From positions 1 to 41,193 of the forward strand of contig JAEWEW010000131.1 of the NCBI GenBank assembly GCA_023389175.1: a stretch of DNA of 41,193 nucleotides, read 5' to 3'. Below are positions 1-8,100 of the stretch, in pieces (positions within the stretch are counted from its first letter, which is position 1; each line of letters starts with the position of its first letter). A program made the position numbers and the translations under genes. The notes beneath the pieces are model-generated. The model was not told where the DNA came from, did no database searches, and was given only the letters and a program-made list of their open reading frames with translations. This stretch comes from Pseudomonadota bacterium. Lineage in GTDB: Bacteria; Pseudomonadota; Gammaproteobacteria; Burkholderiales; Burkholderiaceae_E.

Positions 1-1155
1 GTTCTCCAGCTCGCGCACGTTGCCCGGGAAGTGGTAGCTCTGCAGGTAGCGCAGCGCGACCGACGAGAGCACCGGCACGCCGGAGAGCGACGAGCGCTCC
101 GCGAGCCGCCGCAGGATCGCGTCGGCGAGCACCGGGATGTCGTCGAGCCGCTCTCGCAACGGCGGCATGCGCAGGTCGATCACCGCCAGCCGGTAGAAGA
201 GATCCTGGCGGAACCGACCCTCGGCCACGCAGCGGGCCAGGTCCTGGTGCGTCGCGCTGATGATGCGCACGTCCACCGGCTCCTCGGTCACCGAGCCGAC
301 GCGCCGGATGCGTTTCTCCTGGATCGCGCGCAGCAGCTTCACCTGCATCGCGGGTGGCAGGTCAGCCACCTCGTCCAGGAAAAGCGTGCCGCCGTCGGCG
401 GCCATGAAGATGCCGGTGCGGTCGGACTCGGCGCCGGTGAACGCGCCCTTGCGGTAGCCGAAGAACTCCGACTCCATCAGGTTCTCCGGAATCGCGCCGC
501 AGTTCACCGCGATGAACGGCCCGTCCGGCCGGGCGCCGGCGCGGTGGATCATGCGCGCGGCCAGCTCCTTGCCGGAGCCGGACTCCCCCGAGATCGCGAC
601 CGGCGCCATGCTGCGCGCCATGCGGGCGATGCTCGAGCGCACCGCCGCCACCGCGGCCGAGTCGCCGAGGAGCAGGTCGCCGGTCGCGGCCGGCCGGGGC
701 TTGCGGGCCGAGGCCGGCGCACCGGCCTCGCCGCCCGCGGCATGCGGCAACTGCAGCGCCGAGCGCACCAGCGCGCGCAAGGCATCCAGCCCGACCGGCT
801 TCGCGAGATAATCGAAAGCACCGGCCTTGAGCGCGGCCACCGCGTTCTCCGCGCTGCCGAATGCGGTGATCACCGCCACCGGGGTCTCGGGGCTCGACGA
901 GCCGATCAGGCGCACCAGCTCGAGCCCGTTGCCATCCGGCAGCCGCATGTCGGTGAGGCACAGCGCGTACTTCTGCGCCGCGAGCAGGCTGCGCGCGTGC
1001 GCGAGGTCCGCCGCCACGTCCACGTCCAGCCCCATCCCGACGAGCGTGAGCTCCATCAGCTCGCGCAGGTCCTTCTCGTCGTCCACCACCAGCACCCGCG
1101 CCACCCGCGCGCCGCGTGCCAGCTCCCGCACCGGCTTGCCTGCCTCGTCGCTCAT
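1..1155 (-). CDS. pilR: NtrC-family sigma-54 response regulator, PilR-like (C-terminus off the window)
   Basis: This is the response-regulator partner of the histidine kinase encoded just upstream, and it probably activates sigma-54 promoters. The 385 codons visible begin with a receiver domain: acidic pair in VLVVDDEKD and phospho-acceptor Asp at about residue 69 in CLTDMRLPDG. A sigma-54 AAA+ domain follows, with Walker A GESGSGKE, the sigma-54-contacting GAFTGA loop, Walker B GGTLFLDE and the tail motif FPGNVRELEN at the window edge. The Fis-type DNA-binding domain must lie beyond base 1. The ATG overlaps the kinase stop codon (ATGA), so the two are translationally coupled. PilR is chosen because of the kinase type and the ccsA/ffh neighbourhood; no pilin gene is visible, so the regulon is inferred. 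Confidence 0.85.
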   Translation of the reverse strand, partial: MSDEAGKPVRELARGARVARVLVVDDEKDLRELMELTLVGMGLDVDVAADLAHARSLLAAQKYALCLTDMRLPDGNGLELVRLIGSSSPETPVAVITAFGSAENAVAALKAGAFDYLAKPVGLDALRALVRSALQLPHAAGGEAGAPASARKPRPAATGDLLLGDSAAVAAVRSSIARMARSMAPVAISGESGSGKELAARMIHRAGARPDGPFIAVNCGAIPENLMESEFFGYRKGAFTGAESDRTGIFMAADGGTLFLDEVADLPPAMQVKLLRAIQEKRIRRVGSVTEEPVDVRIISATHQDLARCVAEGRFRQDLFYRLAVIDLRMPPLRERLDDIPVLADAILRRLAERSSLSGVPVLSSVALRYLQSYHFPGNVRELEN

Positions 1156-2876
1156 CTTTCTCCCGTTCCTTGCGCACCGCCGGGCGGCTCGCGCGTCTGC
1201 GTGCCCCGGGCCCCGGCATCCACCGGGACCGGTTCGGGCTCGATCACGAAGCCGCCGGCATGGCGCTCGCCGGCGCGCGATTCATAGCGCAGGTGCGCGC
1301 CATTCACCGCGCACAGTTCCTGCGCCATGTGCAGGCCGAGGCCGGTGCCGCGGACCTCGGTGGTGAAGAAAGGCTCGAACAGGTGGCGGCGGTTGCCGGC
1401 CGAGATGCCCGGGCCGTCGTCCAGGATTCGCAGCGCGCCGCCGCGCGATCCGTCGGCATCCCAGCTGAGGACGATGGCACCCGGCGAATCGCTCGCGTAG
1501 CGCAGCGCGTTGCCGAGCAGGTTCACCAGCACCTGGCGCAGGTGGTTCGGGTCGAAATAGATCGGCTCGCGCGAGCCCAGCCGCACGGTGATGCGCTCCC
1601 AACTGGTGTCGGCCTGGGCCACGAACTCCGGCAGAAACGTGTTGAAGAACTGCGGCAGATCCACCGGCTCGCGCGTGGCCGTGCGCCGCGCGATCGAGAG
1701 CACGTCCTCCACGATGCGGTCGATGCGCAGCGAGTTCTCCTCGATGATGGCGGTCATCCGCGACAGCGGCCCGGGCGGCACCTGCTCTGCGAGCAGGTTG
1801 CCGGCATGGCGGATCGCGCCGAGCGGGTTGCGGATCTCGTGGGCGATCGACGCGGAGAGCCTGCCCATCGACGCGAGCTTCAGTTGCTGCGCCCGGGCCT
1901 CGATCCGGTCGAGGTCTTCCAGCAGCACCACCCGGTCCTTGAGCGGCCCGCTGCGGCTCGAGCCCGAGAGCACCTGGGCGCGCAGGCGCGAGCGGCCGCC
2001 GCCGACCGAGAGGTCGGCCTGCGGCTGGCGGCTGGAAACCAGCGCCCGCAGGGTGGCGAGCGCGCCGGTGGCGGCGGCGGTTCCGGCGGCAAGGTCGACA
2101 TCGCGATCCGGCAGCCCCAGCATCTGCCGCGCGGTCGGATTGATGCCCTTGACGCCGCCAGCCGCGTCGAACACCACCACGCCGCGATCGAGCTCGGCGA
2201 TCACCAACTCGTTGATGGCGAGCTGGTTGCGCAGGTCCTCCCCGCGCTTGAACGCAAGCCGCTCCTGGTCGGTGAGGCGGCGCGCCAGCCGGTTCACCAG
2301 CACGGCGGTGACGAACAGGATGGCGCTGATGACGGCGGCGACGAAGAGGCCTTCGTCCGCGCCGGACTGCGCAGTCGCATCGGCCCGCAGACTGCGCCAG
2401 AGACTCTCGCCGAGCAGCACCAGGGAGGCGGTCGCGGCGATGAAGAGCGAGAGCAGCGGGGTGGAGAGGATCGCCGCGCCGGCGGTCGGCATGATCATCA
2501 GCACGCCGAGCCCGCTGCGCGCGCCGCCGGCCGCATGCATCACCAGGCCGACCACCGCGATGTCGACCAGCACCTGCCCGAGGAGCTGCGCGTGGAAGCC
2601 GCGCCGGGTGACCCGCACGAGCACCGCCCAGGCGATGGCGACGACGAAGTAGGCGGCCACCGCTGACAGGAAGACGGTGGTTTCGAACACCGGCTCGCGT
2701 TCAGGCTGCCGGCCGGACAGGGGCACGTAGGCGAGCAGCAGGCAGGTCACCGCCAGCCGCGCATCGGCCAGGTAGCGCAACGACTTCCAGAACGACGAGG
2801 TCGGCGTGGCGAGGTAGCGGCTCGAACCCGTGACGACCGGCTCCCCGACCGGCGGCGGCGCTGCCCGGGCGATCAC
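1152..2876 (-). CDS. pilS: PilS-like membrane sensor histidine kinase
   Basis: This 574-aa protein has about six hydrophobic segments within residues 35-195, a PAS-like linker (about 215-330), and a HisKA/HATPase core. The phospho-accepting His is at about residue 346 in SIAHEIRNPLGAIRHA. The N box is LVNLLGNALRYA, the G1 box DDGPGI, and the F/G2 region EPFFTTEVRGTGLGL. Length and architecture match PilS/AtoS-type kinases that feed a sigma-54 activator, here the downstream gene. Its start overlaps the stop of the upstream PP0621-like gene, so four leftward genes (3206-4189 down to 1) appear to form one operon. In pseudomonads PilS senses pilin; that role here is inference. Confidence 0.88.
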   Translation of the reverse strand: MIARAAPPPVGEPVVTGSSRYLATPTSSFWKSLRYLADARLAVTCLLLAYVPLSGRQPEREPVFETTVFLSAVAAYFVVAIAWAVLVRVTRRGFHAQLLGQVLVDIAVVGLVMHAAGGARSGLGVLMIMPTAGAAILSTPLLSLFIAATASLVLLGESLWRSLRADATAQSGADEGLFVAAVISAILFVTAVLVNRLARRLTDQERLAFKRGEDLRNQLAINELVIAELDRGVVVFDAAGGVKGINPTARQMLGLPDRDVDLAAGTAAATGALATLRALVSSRQPQADLSVGGGRSRLRAQVLSGSSRSGPLKDRVVLLEDLDRIEARAQQLKLASMGRLSASIAHEIRNPLGAIRHAGNLLAEQVPPGPLSRMTAIIEENSLRIDRIVEDVLSIARRTATREPVDLPQFFNTFLPEFVAQADTSWERITVRLGSREPIYFDPNHLRQVLVNLLGNALRYASDSPGAIVLSWDADGSRGGALRILDDGPGISAGNRRHLFEPFFTTEVRGTGLGLHMAQELCAVNGAHLRYESRAGERHAGGFVIEPEPVPVDAGARGTQTREPPGGAQGTGER

Positions 2877-3196
2877 TCCCGATCCCCGCGCGCGGCGGCG
2901 TCGCGGTCGCGGGGCTGTCCGTCGAGGTCCAGGTCGCGATGCTCCGGACCGCAGTACACGCGGCCGCGGGCGAAGACCGCATCCGACGCCGGCAGGTGCA
3001 CGCCGCAGACTGCGCAGGACATCATCAGCTCGCCGCGCGCGCCGTCGCCGTCGGCCGGACGGTCACCGCCGCGGCCGGCGCCTGCGGCCGCCCGCTTGTC
3101 ACCGGCACCGCCGCCCTCGCCGCGGCGCGGCTTCAAGGCACGCACCAGCAGCATGACCACGATGATGACGACGATCCAGAGGGCGATCTTTCCCAT
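2873..3196 (-). CDS. PP0621-family small membrane-anchored zinc-ribbon-like protein
   Basis: This 107-aa protein starts with one hydrophobic helix (residues about 4-20, IALWIVVIIVVMLLV). A Gly/Ala/Arg-rich linker follows, then a C-terminal patch with two cysteines in MSCAVCGVHLP and a third in VYCGPEH. That layout resembles the PP0621 family, in which the Cys/His residues are presumed to bind zinc. The gene lies between the cytochrome-assembly gene (9 bp away) and the kinase gene (ATGA overlap), a position this family often takes in Burkholderiales genomes. The function is unknown. Family assignment rests on the TM plus CxxC...C pattern and the neighbourhood. Confidence 0.72.
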   Translation of the reverse strand: MGKIALWIVVIIVVMLLVRALKPRRGEGGGAGDKRAAAGAGRGGDRPADGDGARGELMMSCAVCGVHLPASDAVFARGRVYCGPEHRDLDLDGQPRDRDAAARGDRE

Positions 3197-3205
3197 GGCC
3201 CGGGA

Positions 3206-4189
3206 CTACACTCGCCGCAGCACGACTTCGAGGACGAAGCGGCTGCCGACGTAGGACAGCAGCAGCAGCCCGAACCCGCCGAGGGTGAGTCGCACCGCGA
3301 TGCGGCCACGCCAGCCCCACAGCCAGTGGCCGGCGAGCAGCAGGCCGACCGCGACGGTCGCGACCAGCGAGAAGACGGTCTTGTGGTCGAACCGCATCGG
3401 CTTGCCGAAGACCTCCTCGGCGAAGACGATGCCGGTCACCGTGGTGAGGAGCAGCAGCAGGAAGCCGACGGCGATCACGCGAAACAGCATGCGCTCCAGC
3501 ACCAGGAGCGGCGGCAGGGCATCGTCGCGGCCAAGCGCCGCCGCAAGCCGGCCGCCGCTCTCCGCGGGTGCCCGCGGATCCAGCCGGCGGCGGGCCGCCA
3601 CCATGAGCAGCGCCTGCAGCACGGCGAGGAACATCACGCCGTAGGCGAGCGTGCCGGTCACCAGGTGCGGGACGAACAGCGGCGGCTGGGCATCGAGCCG
3701 GAACGCGGTGCCGGGGAAGAAATAGGGCAGCACCACCACCACCACCGCGAGCGGCGCGAGCAGGCGGAGGAGCCCGCCCACGACGAGCGGTGCTCCCTCG
3801 AATTGCGCGCGACCACCTCCCCGGGGGAGGAGAGCGCCGCCTTCGGGCGGCCGGGCGGCGGCGAGTGATGCACCCTCCGGTCGCGAAGCGCGACCACCTC
3901 CCCGGGGGAGGAAAGCGCCGCCTTCGGGCGGCCGGGCGGCGGCGCTCAGGCCTTTGCTCTCGATCCAGGCGAGCAGTATGCCGATCCAAAGGGTGGCCGA
4001 CAGCACCTTGGCGAAGCCGTAGTGGAAGGTGCCCGCCTGCATCGGCTGGAACAGGCTGAACGCGTGGAGCACCAGGGCGAGCGCGAGCAGCGCGCCGGCT
4101 GCCCGCGACCGCGCACCGCCCGCACTCGACCGCCACACCGCCGCATAGAGCGCCGCGGGCAGCAGGAAGAGAATCAGTACAATGCTCAC
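3206..4189 (-). CDS. CcsA/YpjD-family cytochrome c assembly-type membrane protein with an in-frame repeat insertion
   Basis: This 327-aa polytopic inner-membrane protein has about eight hydrophobic helices and a His in each of HYGFAKVL, FVPHLVTG and FDHKTVFS. These are typical of the cytochrome c assembly (CcsA/HemX/YpjD) superfamily. Family members of this type are usually about 265-290 aa. The excess is explained by residues of about 82-128, a Pro/Gly/Arg-rich stretch encoded by two copies of a G/C palindromic repeat lying between hydrophobic segments. The gene is first in the leftward operon with the PP0621-like gene and pilSR, and is divergent from ffh with only 70 bp between the start codons. 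Whether the protein acts in haem/cytochrome maturation here is not shown by the sequence. Confidence 0.8.
   Translation of the reverse strand: MSIVLILFLLPAALYAAVWRSSAGGARSRAAGALLALALVLHAFSLFQPMQAGTFHYGFAKVLSATLWIGILLAWIESKGLSAAARPPEGGAFLPRGGGRASRPEGASLAAARPPEGGALLPRGGGRAQFEGAPLVVGGLLRLLAPLAVVVVVLPYFFPGTAFRLDAQPPLFVPHLVTGTLAYGVMFLAVLQALLMVAARRRLDPRAPAESGGRLAAALGRDDALPPLLVLERMLFRVIAVGFLLLLLTTVTGIVFAEEVFGKPMRFDHKTVFSLVATVAVGLLLAGHWLWGWRGRIAVRLTLGGFGLLLLSYVGSRFVLEVVLRRV
3807..3944. repeat. Two 57-bp palindromic repeat units inside the ccsA-like gene
   Basis: The segments 3807-3863 and 3888-3944 are identical except for one base (G/A) and lie 81 bp apart, an exact multiple of three. Each carries the near-palindrome CTCCCCGGGGGAG and the block TTCGGGCGGCCGGGCG. 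The whole 138-bp block equals 46 codons and keeps the host frame open. Related G/C blocks occur between genes at 9199, 21099 and 23811, so this looks like a mobile or amplifying intergenic-type repeat that landed in coding DNA. Confidence 0.85.
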
Positions 4190-4259
4190 CCACCCAGTTT
4201 ACCCTGCCGGCGCCGCGCAGTCGCATGCATGCCCGGCGCCGGCGCGCAGGCACGACACC

Positions 4260-5642
4260 ATGCTGGACAGCCTTTCCCAGAGACTCGCCCGCGTCGTCAA
4301 GACGATGCGGGGCGAGGCCCGCCTGACCGAAGCGAACACGCAGGAAATGCTGCGGGAGATCCGCATCGCCCTGCTGGAGGCGGACGTCGCCCTGCCGGTG
4401 GTCCGGGACTTCATCGCCAAGGTGAAGGAGAAGGCGCTCGGCACCGAAGTGCTGCAGTCGCTGACGCCGGGGCAGGCGCTGGTCGGCGAGGTGCACAAGG
4501 CGCTCACCGAGCTGATGGGAGGCGCAACCGCCGAGCTGGAGCTCGCCGCGCAGCCGCCGGCGGTCATCCTCATGGCCGGCCTCCAGGGTTCGGGAAAGAC
4601 CACCACCGTCGGCAAGCTCGCGCGCTGGCTACGGCAGAATCGCAAGAAGAAGGTGCTTACCGTCTCGTGCGACGTCTACCGGCCGGCCGCGATCGACCAG
4701 CTGAAGACGGTCACCGCGCAGGCCGGGGCCGATTTCTTCGCCTCGACGCCGGACCAGAAGCCGGTCGACATCGCGCGCGCGGCGCTCGCCTGGGCGAAGA
4801 ACCACTACCACGACGTGCTGATCGTCGACACCGCGGGCCGGCTCGGCATCGACGAGGCGATGATGACCGAGATCGGCCAGCTGCACCGGCAGCTGCAGCC
4901 GATCGAGACGCTCTTCGTCGTCGACGCCATGCAGGGCCAGGATGCGGTCAATACCGCGCGTGCCTTCAACGAGGCATTGCCGCTCACCGGCGTGGTGCTC
5001 ACCAAGCTGGATGGCGACTCGCGCGGGGGCGCGGCGCTTTCGGTCAAGGCGGTGACCGGCAAGCCGATCAAGTTCGTGGGCGTGGGCGAGAAGCTCGACG
5101 GGCTGGACGTGTTCCACCCGGAACGCATGGCTAACCGCATCCTCGGCATGGGCGACATCGTCGCGCTGGTGGAGCAGGCCCAGGCCAACGTGGACCAGGA
5201 GGCCGCGCGGGGTCTCGCGGAGAAGCTCAAGGGCGGCTCGCGCTTCGACCTGGACGACTTCCTCCAGCAGATCTCGCAAATGAAGAAGATGGGGGGCCTG
5301 TCGTCGCTGCTGGACAAGCTGCCGGCGCAGATGCAGGGTAAGGCCGGCCCGGGCGACCTGGATCGGGCCGAACGCGAGATCCGCCGCATGCAGGGCATCA
5401 TCCACGCCATGACGCCGCAGGAACGGCAGAAGCCGGAGCTGATCAAGGCAAGCCGCAAGCGCCGCATCGCCGCCGGCTCGGGCGTGCCGGTGCAGGAGGT
5501 CAATCGCCTGCTCAACCAGTTCTCGCAGATGCAGGCGATGATGCGCAAGATGCAGAAGGGTGGGCTCGCCAAGATGATGCGGTCCATGAAGGGCATGATG
5601 GGCGGCATGGGCGGGATCGGCGGCATGGGCGGCATGCGCTAG
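4260..5642 (+). CDS. ffh: Signal recognition particle protein Ffh
   Basis: Ffh is the GTPase of the signal recognition particle. It binds 4.5S RNA and hydrophobic signal sequences and docks nascent membrane proteins on FtsY. The 460-aa product has an N domain (about 1-90), then a G domain with G1 GLQGSGKTTT at about 107-116, the DTAGR motif and TKLDG. A methionine-rich M domain carries SRKRRIAAGSG and ends in a Met/Gly-rich tail (KGMMGGMGGIGGMGGM). The frame is open upstream to 4182, but the ATG at 4260 gives the standard N-terminus MLDSLSQRLARVVKTMRG. The length is normal for the family. A short G/C hairpin follows the stop. Confidence 0.97.
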   Translation: MLDSLSQRLARVVKTMRGEARLTEANTQEMLREIRIALLEADVALPVVRDFIAKVKEKALGTEVLQSLTPGQALVGEVHKALTELMGGATAELELAAQPPAVILMAGLQGSGKTTTVGKLARWLRQNRKKKVLTVSCDVYRPAAIDQLKTVTAQAGADFFASTPDQKPVDIARAALAWAKNHYHDVLIVDTAGRLGIDEAMMTEIGQLHRQLQPIETLFVVDAMQGQDAVNTARAFNEALPLTGVVLTKLDGDSRGGAALSVKAVTGKPIKFVGVGEKLDGLDVFHPERMANRILGMGDIVALVEQAQANVDQEAARGLAEKLKGGSRFDLDDFLQQISQMKKMGGLSSLLDKLPAQMQGKAGPGDLDRAEREIRRMQGIIHAMTPQERQKPELIKASRKRRIAAGSGVPVQEVNRLLNQFSQMQAMMRKMQKGGLAKMMRSMKGMMGGMGGIGGMGGMR

Positions 5643-5643
5643 C

Positions 5644-5661
5644 GCGGCCGCCCCCGGCCGC
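5644..5661 (+). terminator. G/C hairpin just after ffh (possible terminator stem)
   Basis: A 7-bp perfect inverted repeat (GCGGCCG and CGGCCGC around a CCCC loop) starts two bases after the ffh stop. No T-run follows, so it is not a textbook intrinsic terminator. It could instead protect the ffh 3' end or be chance in such GC-rich DNA. Confidence 0.3.
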
Positions 5662-5744
5662 GGGAACATGCCTTGCCGGACTGCGGTCTTTCCCGGGCCG
5701 AAGCACTGCCCGCCCATGGCCTTCGGGCCAGCGAGAGGACGCTC

Positions 5745-5924
5745 ATGAAGCCATCCGCGCACAGCACCCCGGACGTGCCCTTCGACGACGACCAGGAGCT
5801 TCCGGATCCGGCAAACGACTGGCCGGACAAGACGAAGCACCGCCCCGACGAGGTCCGGGAGCCGCCGCGTCCGCGCACGCCGCCGATCGAGGAGCCGCGC
5901 ACGCCGTCGCAGGTGCCGATCTGA
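5745..5924 (+). CDS. Small proline-rich, probably disordered hypothetical protein
   Basis: This 59-aa reading frame begins at an ATG preceded by GAGAGG. The composition is acidic in the first half (FDDDQELPDPANDW) and Pro/Arg/Glu-rich in the second (PPRPRTPPIEEP), with no hydrophobic segment and no cysteine, so it is predicted soluble and disordered. It follows ffh by 102 bp in the same direction and could be co-transcribed. I do not recognise the family. The usable Shine-Dalgarno and coherent composition support it as a real gene, but its function is unknown. Confidence 0.55.
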   Translation: MKPSAHSTPDVPFDDDQELPDPANDWPDKTKHRPDEVREPPRPRTPPIEEPRTPSQVPI

Positions 5925-6021
5925 ATTACCGAATGCGCGGCGACCGTCGTTGCCGCATTCCGGTCATCGTCGTTGACGCAATCGGGTCATAATCCCGGCA
6001 CCCATCGCCGGAGGAGACCCG

Positions 6022-7044
6022 ATGCTGTTCCCCACCACCATCGTCGGCAGCTACCCGCAGCCGGATTGGCTCATCGACCGGGAGAGGCTGAGCGGCCGCT
6101 TCCCGCCGCGGGTGCGCGCCCGCGAGCTGTGGCGCGTTCCGCCGCAGTACCTGGAGCAGGCGCAGGACGACGCCACGCTGCTGGCGATCCGTGCGCAGGA
6201 GGCCGCAGGGCTCGACATCGTGTCCGACGGCGAGATGCGGCGGGAGAGCTACTCCAACCGTTTCGCCACCGCGCTCGACGGCGTGGACCTGGACAACCCG
6301 GGCACGGCGCTCGACCGCTCGGGCCATCCCAATCCGGTGCCACGCATCGTCGGCCGCATCCGCCGTCGCCATCCGGTGGAGGTGGACGACGTGCGCTTCC
6401 TGCGGGCGAACACCGATCGCATGGTGAAGATCACCGTCCCCGGACCCTTCACCATGGCACAGCAGGCGCAGAACGACTACTACGCGACCGACGAGGAAGC
6501 CGCGATGGACTATGCGGTCGCGGTCAACGCCGAGATCCGCGACCTGTTCGCCGCCGGTGCGGACGTGGTCCAGATCGACGAGCCGTACATGCAGGCGCGG
6601 CCCGAGAAGGCGCGGCAGTACGGCCTCGCGGCGCTCGAGCGGGCGCTCGAGGGGGTGGAGGGCACGACGGCGGTGCACATCTGCTTCGGCTATGCGGCCA
6701 TCATCCACGAACGCCCGTCGGGCTACTCGTTCCTGCCGGAGCTCGCGCAGTGCCGCTGCAGGCAGGTCTCGATCGAGACGGCGCAGTCGCATCTCGACTG
6801 CAGCGTGCTGCGTCAGCTGAAGGGCAAGCAGATCATGGTGGGCTGCCTCGATCTCTCCGACCACGCGGTGGAATCGCCGGAGACGGTGGTGGACCGTATC
6901 GAGCGGGCGCTCGAGCATGTCGCGCCGGAGGACGTGATTCTCGCCCCCGACTGCGGCATGAAGTACCTGCCACGCGCCTCGGCGGACGGCAAGCTGCGCT
7001 CGATGGTGGCTGCCGCGAGGATCCTGCGCGAGCGCTACGCCTGA
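6022..7044 (+). CDS. MetE C-terminal-like (cobalamin-independent methionine synthase family) methyltransferase
   Basis: This 340-aa protein resembles the catalytic C-terminal barrel of MetE, without the N-terminal half of the 750-aa enzyme. It opens with the signature FPTTIVGSYPQP. Zinc-ligand candidates are His and Cys in VHICFGY, Glu in VSIETAQSH and Cys in LAPDCGMKYLPR. The phrase QIDEPYMQ matches the substrate-pocket region of the family. A strong GGAGGAGA lies before the ATG. Stand-alone proteins of this kind move methyl or other groups between thiols and corrinoid or folate donors, and the actual substrate cannot be read here. The 3' end overlaps the convergent LysR gene by 10 bp. Confidence 0.82.
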   Translation: MLFPTTIVGSYPQPDWLIDRERLSGRFPPRVRARELWRVPPQYLEQAQDDATLLAIRAQEAAGLDIVSDGEMRRESYSNRFATALDGVDLDNPGTALDRSGHPNPVPRIVGRIRRRHPVEVDDVRFLRANTDRMVKITVPGPFTMAQQAQNDYYATDEEAAMDYAVAVNAEIRDLFAAGADVVQIDEPYMQARPEKARQYGLAALERALEGVEGTTAVHICFGYAAIIHERPSGYSFLPELAQCRCRQVSIETAQSHLDCSVLRQLKGKQIMVGCLDLSDHAVESPETVVDRIERALEHVAPEDVILAPDCGMKYLPRASADGKLRSMVAAARILRERYA

Positions 7045-8000
7045 GCGCCGCCGGGTCCGCCGCCCAGCCGGGAATCGCGGCCGAGCTGGTCGGCAAGGAA
7101 GTCGAGGACTGCCCGCACCCGTGACGGCAGGCGTCCCGGCCTGCCGAGGTAGACCGCGTGCACCGGCGCGAGGTCGCGCGGATTGCAGTGCTCGAGCACG
7201 GCGACCAGCCGCCCGGCCCGGATGTCACCTTCGACCTGGTAGCGCGACAGCCGCGCGAGGCCGGCACCGGCAATCGCGAGCTGCCGCAGCGCCTCGCCGT
7301 CGCTCGCGCGAAGCGCGCCGCGCACCGGCACCTCGACGATTCTCCGGCCGATCCGGAACGGCCAGCTCGAGGCGCTGGCACGATAGCTGAAGTCGAGCAG
7401 CCGATACCGCGCCAGGTCCGCGGGCGTGCGCGGGTGGCGCCGACCGACATATCCTGGCGAACCCACGATTGCCTGCGCGGTCTCGCCGAGCCGCCGGGCG
7501 ACGAGGTCGGAGTCCGGCAACCGCCCCCATCGGATCGCGATGTCGGCCCGCGCGTCGATCAGGTCGACCACGCGGTCGGTGAGCGAGATATCGAGCTCGA
7601 GCCCGGGATGGCGGGCAAGCAGCTTCGGGATGAGCGGCAGCAGCAGGTGGGCGGCGAACGCGGGGCTGGTGTTGATGCCGACGCGACCGCGCGGCGCGGC
7701 GACGGCAGCGACGCCGCGCTCGGCCTCGTCCATGTCGGCCAGCACCCGCACGCTCGCCTGGTGGAACTGGCGGCCTTCGGCGGTCGGCTCCAGCCGGCGG
7801 GTCGAGCGGTGCAGGAGGCGCGCGCCGAGCCGCGCCTCGAGCCGGGCGACGAGCTTGCTGAGGGCCGAGGGCGTCATCCCGAGCGCGCGGGCAGCGGCCG
7901 AGAAGCTGCCACGCTCCAGCACTTCGACGAAGGCCGCCATCTCACCGGCCCGGTTCGCCTCGATACCGAACCTCCCCGAGGTCGCGCCGCGACCTCGCAC
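7035..8000 (-). CDS. LysR-family transcriptional regulator (divergent from an aldo/keto reductase)
   Basis: This 321-aa reading, taken from a GTG at 8000, has an N-terminal winged HTH (FVEVLERGSFSAAARALG, then TPSALSKLVARLEARLG) and a periplasmic-binding-like effector domain. The start is uncertain. The GTG has no clear Shine-Dalgarno and would put the first codon 3 bp from a perfect operator palindrome. A better ribosome site, GGGGAGG at 7977-7971, sits 6 bases before an in-frame ATC at 7964, which would give an N-terminus of normal family length (309 aa). The next ATG is at 7940. The likely target is the divergent reductase gene, with autoregulation through the palindrome. Confidence 0.87.
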   Translation of the reverse strand: MRGRGATSGRFGIEANRAGEMAAFVEVLERGSFSAAARALGMTPSALSKLVARLEARLGARLLHRSTRRLEPTAEGRQFHQASVRVLADMDEAERGVAAVAAPRGRVGINTSPAFAAHLLLPLIPKLLARHPGLELDISLTDRVVDLIDARADIAIRWGRLPDSDLVARRLGETAQAIVGSPGYVGRRHPRTPADLARYRLLDFSYRASASSWPFRIGRRIVEVPVRGALRASDGEALRQLAIAGAGLARLSRYQVEGDIRAGRLVAVLEHCNPRDLAPVHAVYLGRPGRLPSRVRAVLDFLADQLGRDSRLGGGPGGAQA

Positions 8001-8003
8001 ATC

Positions 8004-8020
8004 CGTGAATCCGATTCACG
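8004..8020. promoter_or_regulatory. Perfect LysR-type operator palindrome (T-N11-A)
   Basis: CGTGAATC-C-GATTCACG is a perfect 8-bp inverted repeat with a one-base centre. It contains T-N11-A (T at 8006, A at 8018), the classical LysR-regulator recognition form. It lies between the LysR gene and the aldo/keto reductase gene, where an autoregulatory and activating site is expected. Confidence 0.72.
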
Positions 8021-8100
8021 AGTCTAGGTCTTCCTGGCCTGCTAGTCACCACCGGCCGAAGCCCGCACAGTCCTGCCTTTCAGCCATGGAGGATGCTCGG

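Noticed and set aside
31..1287. Plus-strand open frame opposite pilR
   Set aside because: Antisense of the receiver and AAA+ domains; no family features and the composition of a shadow.
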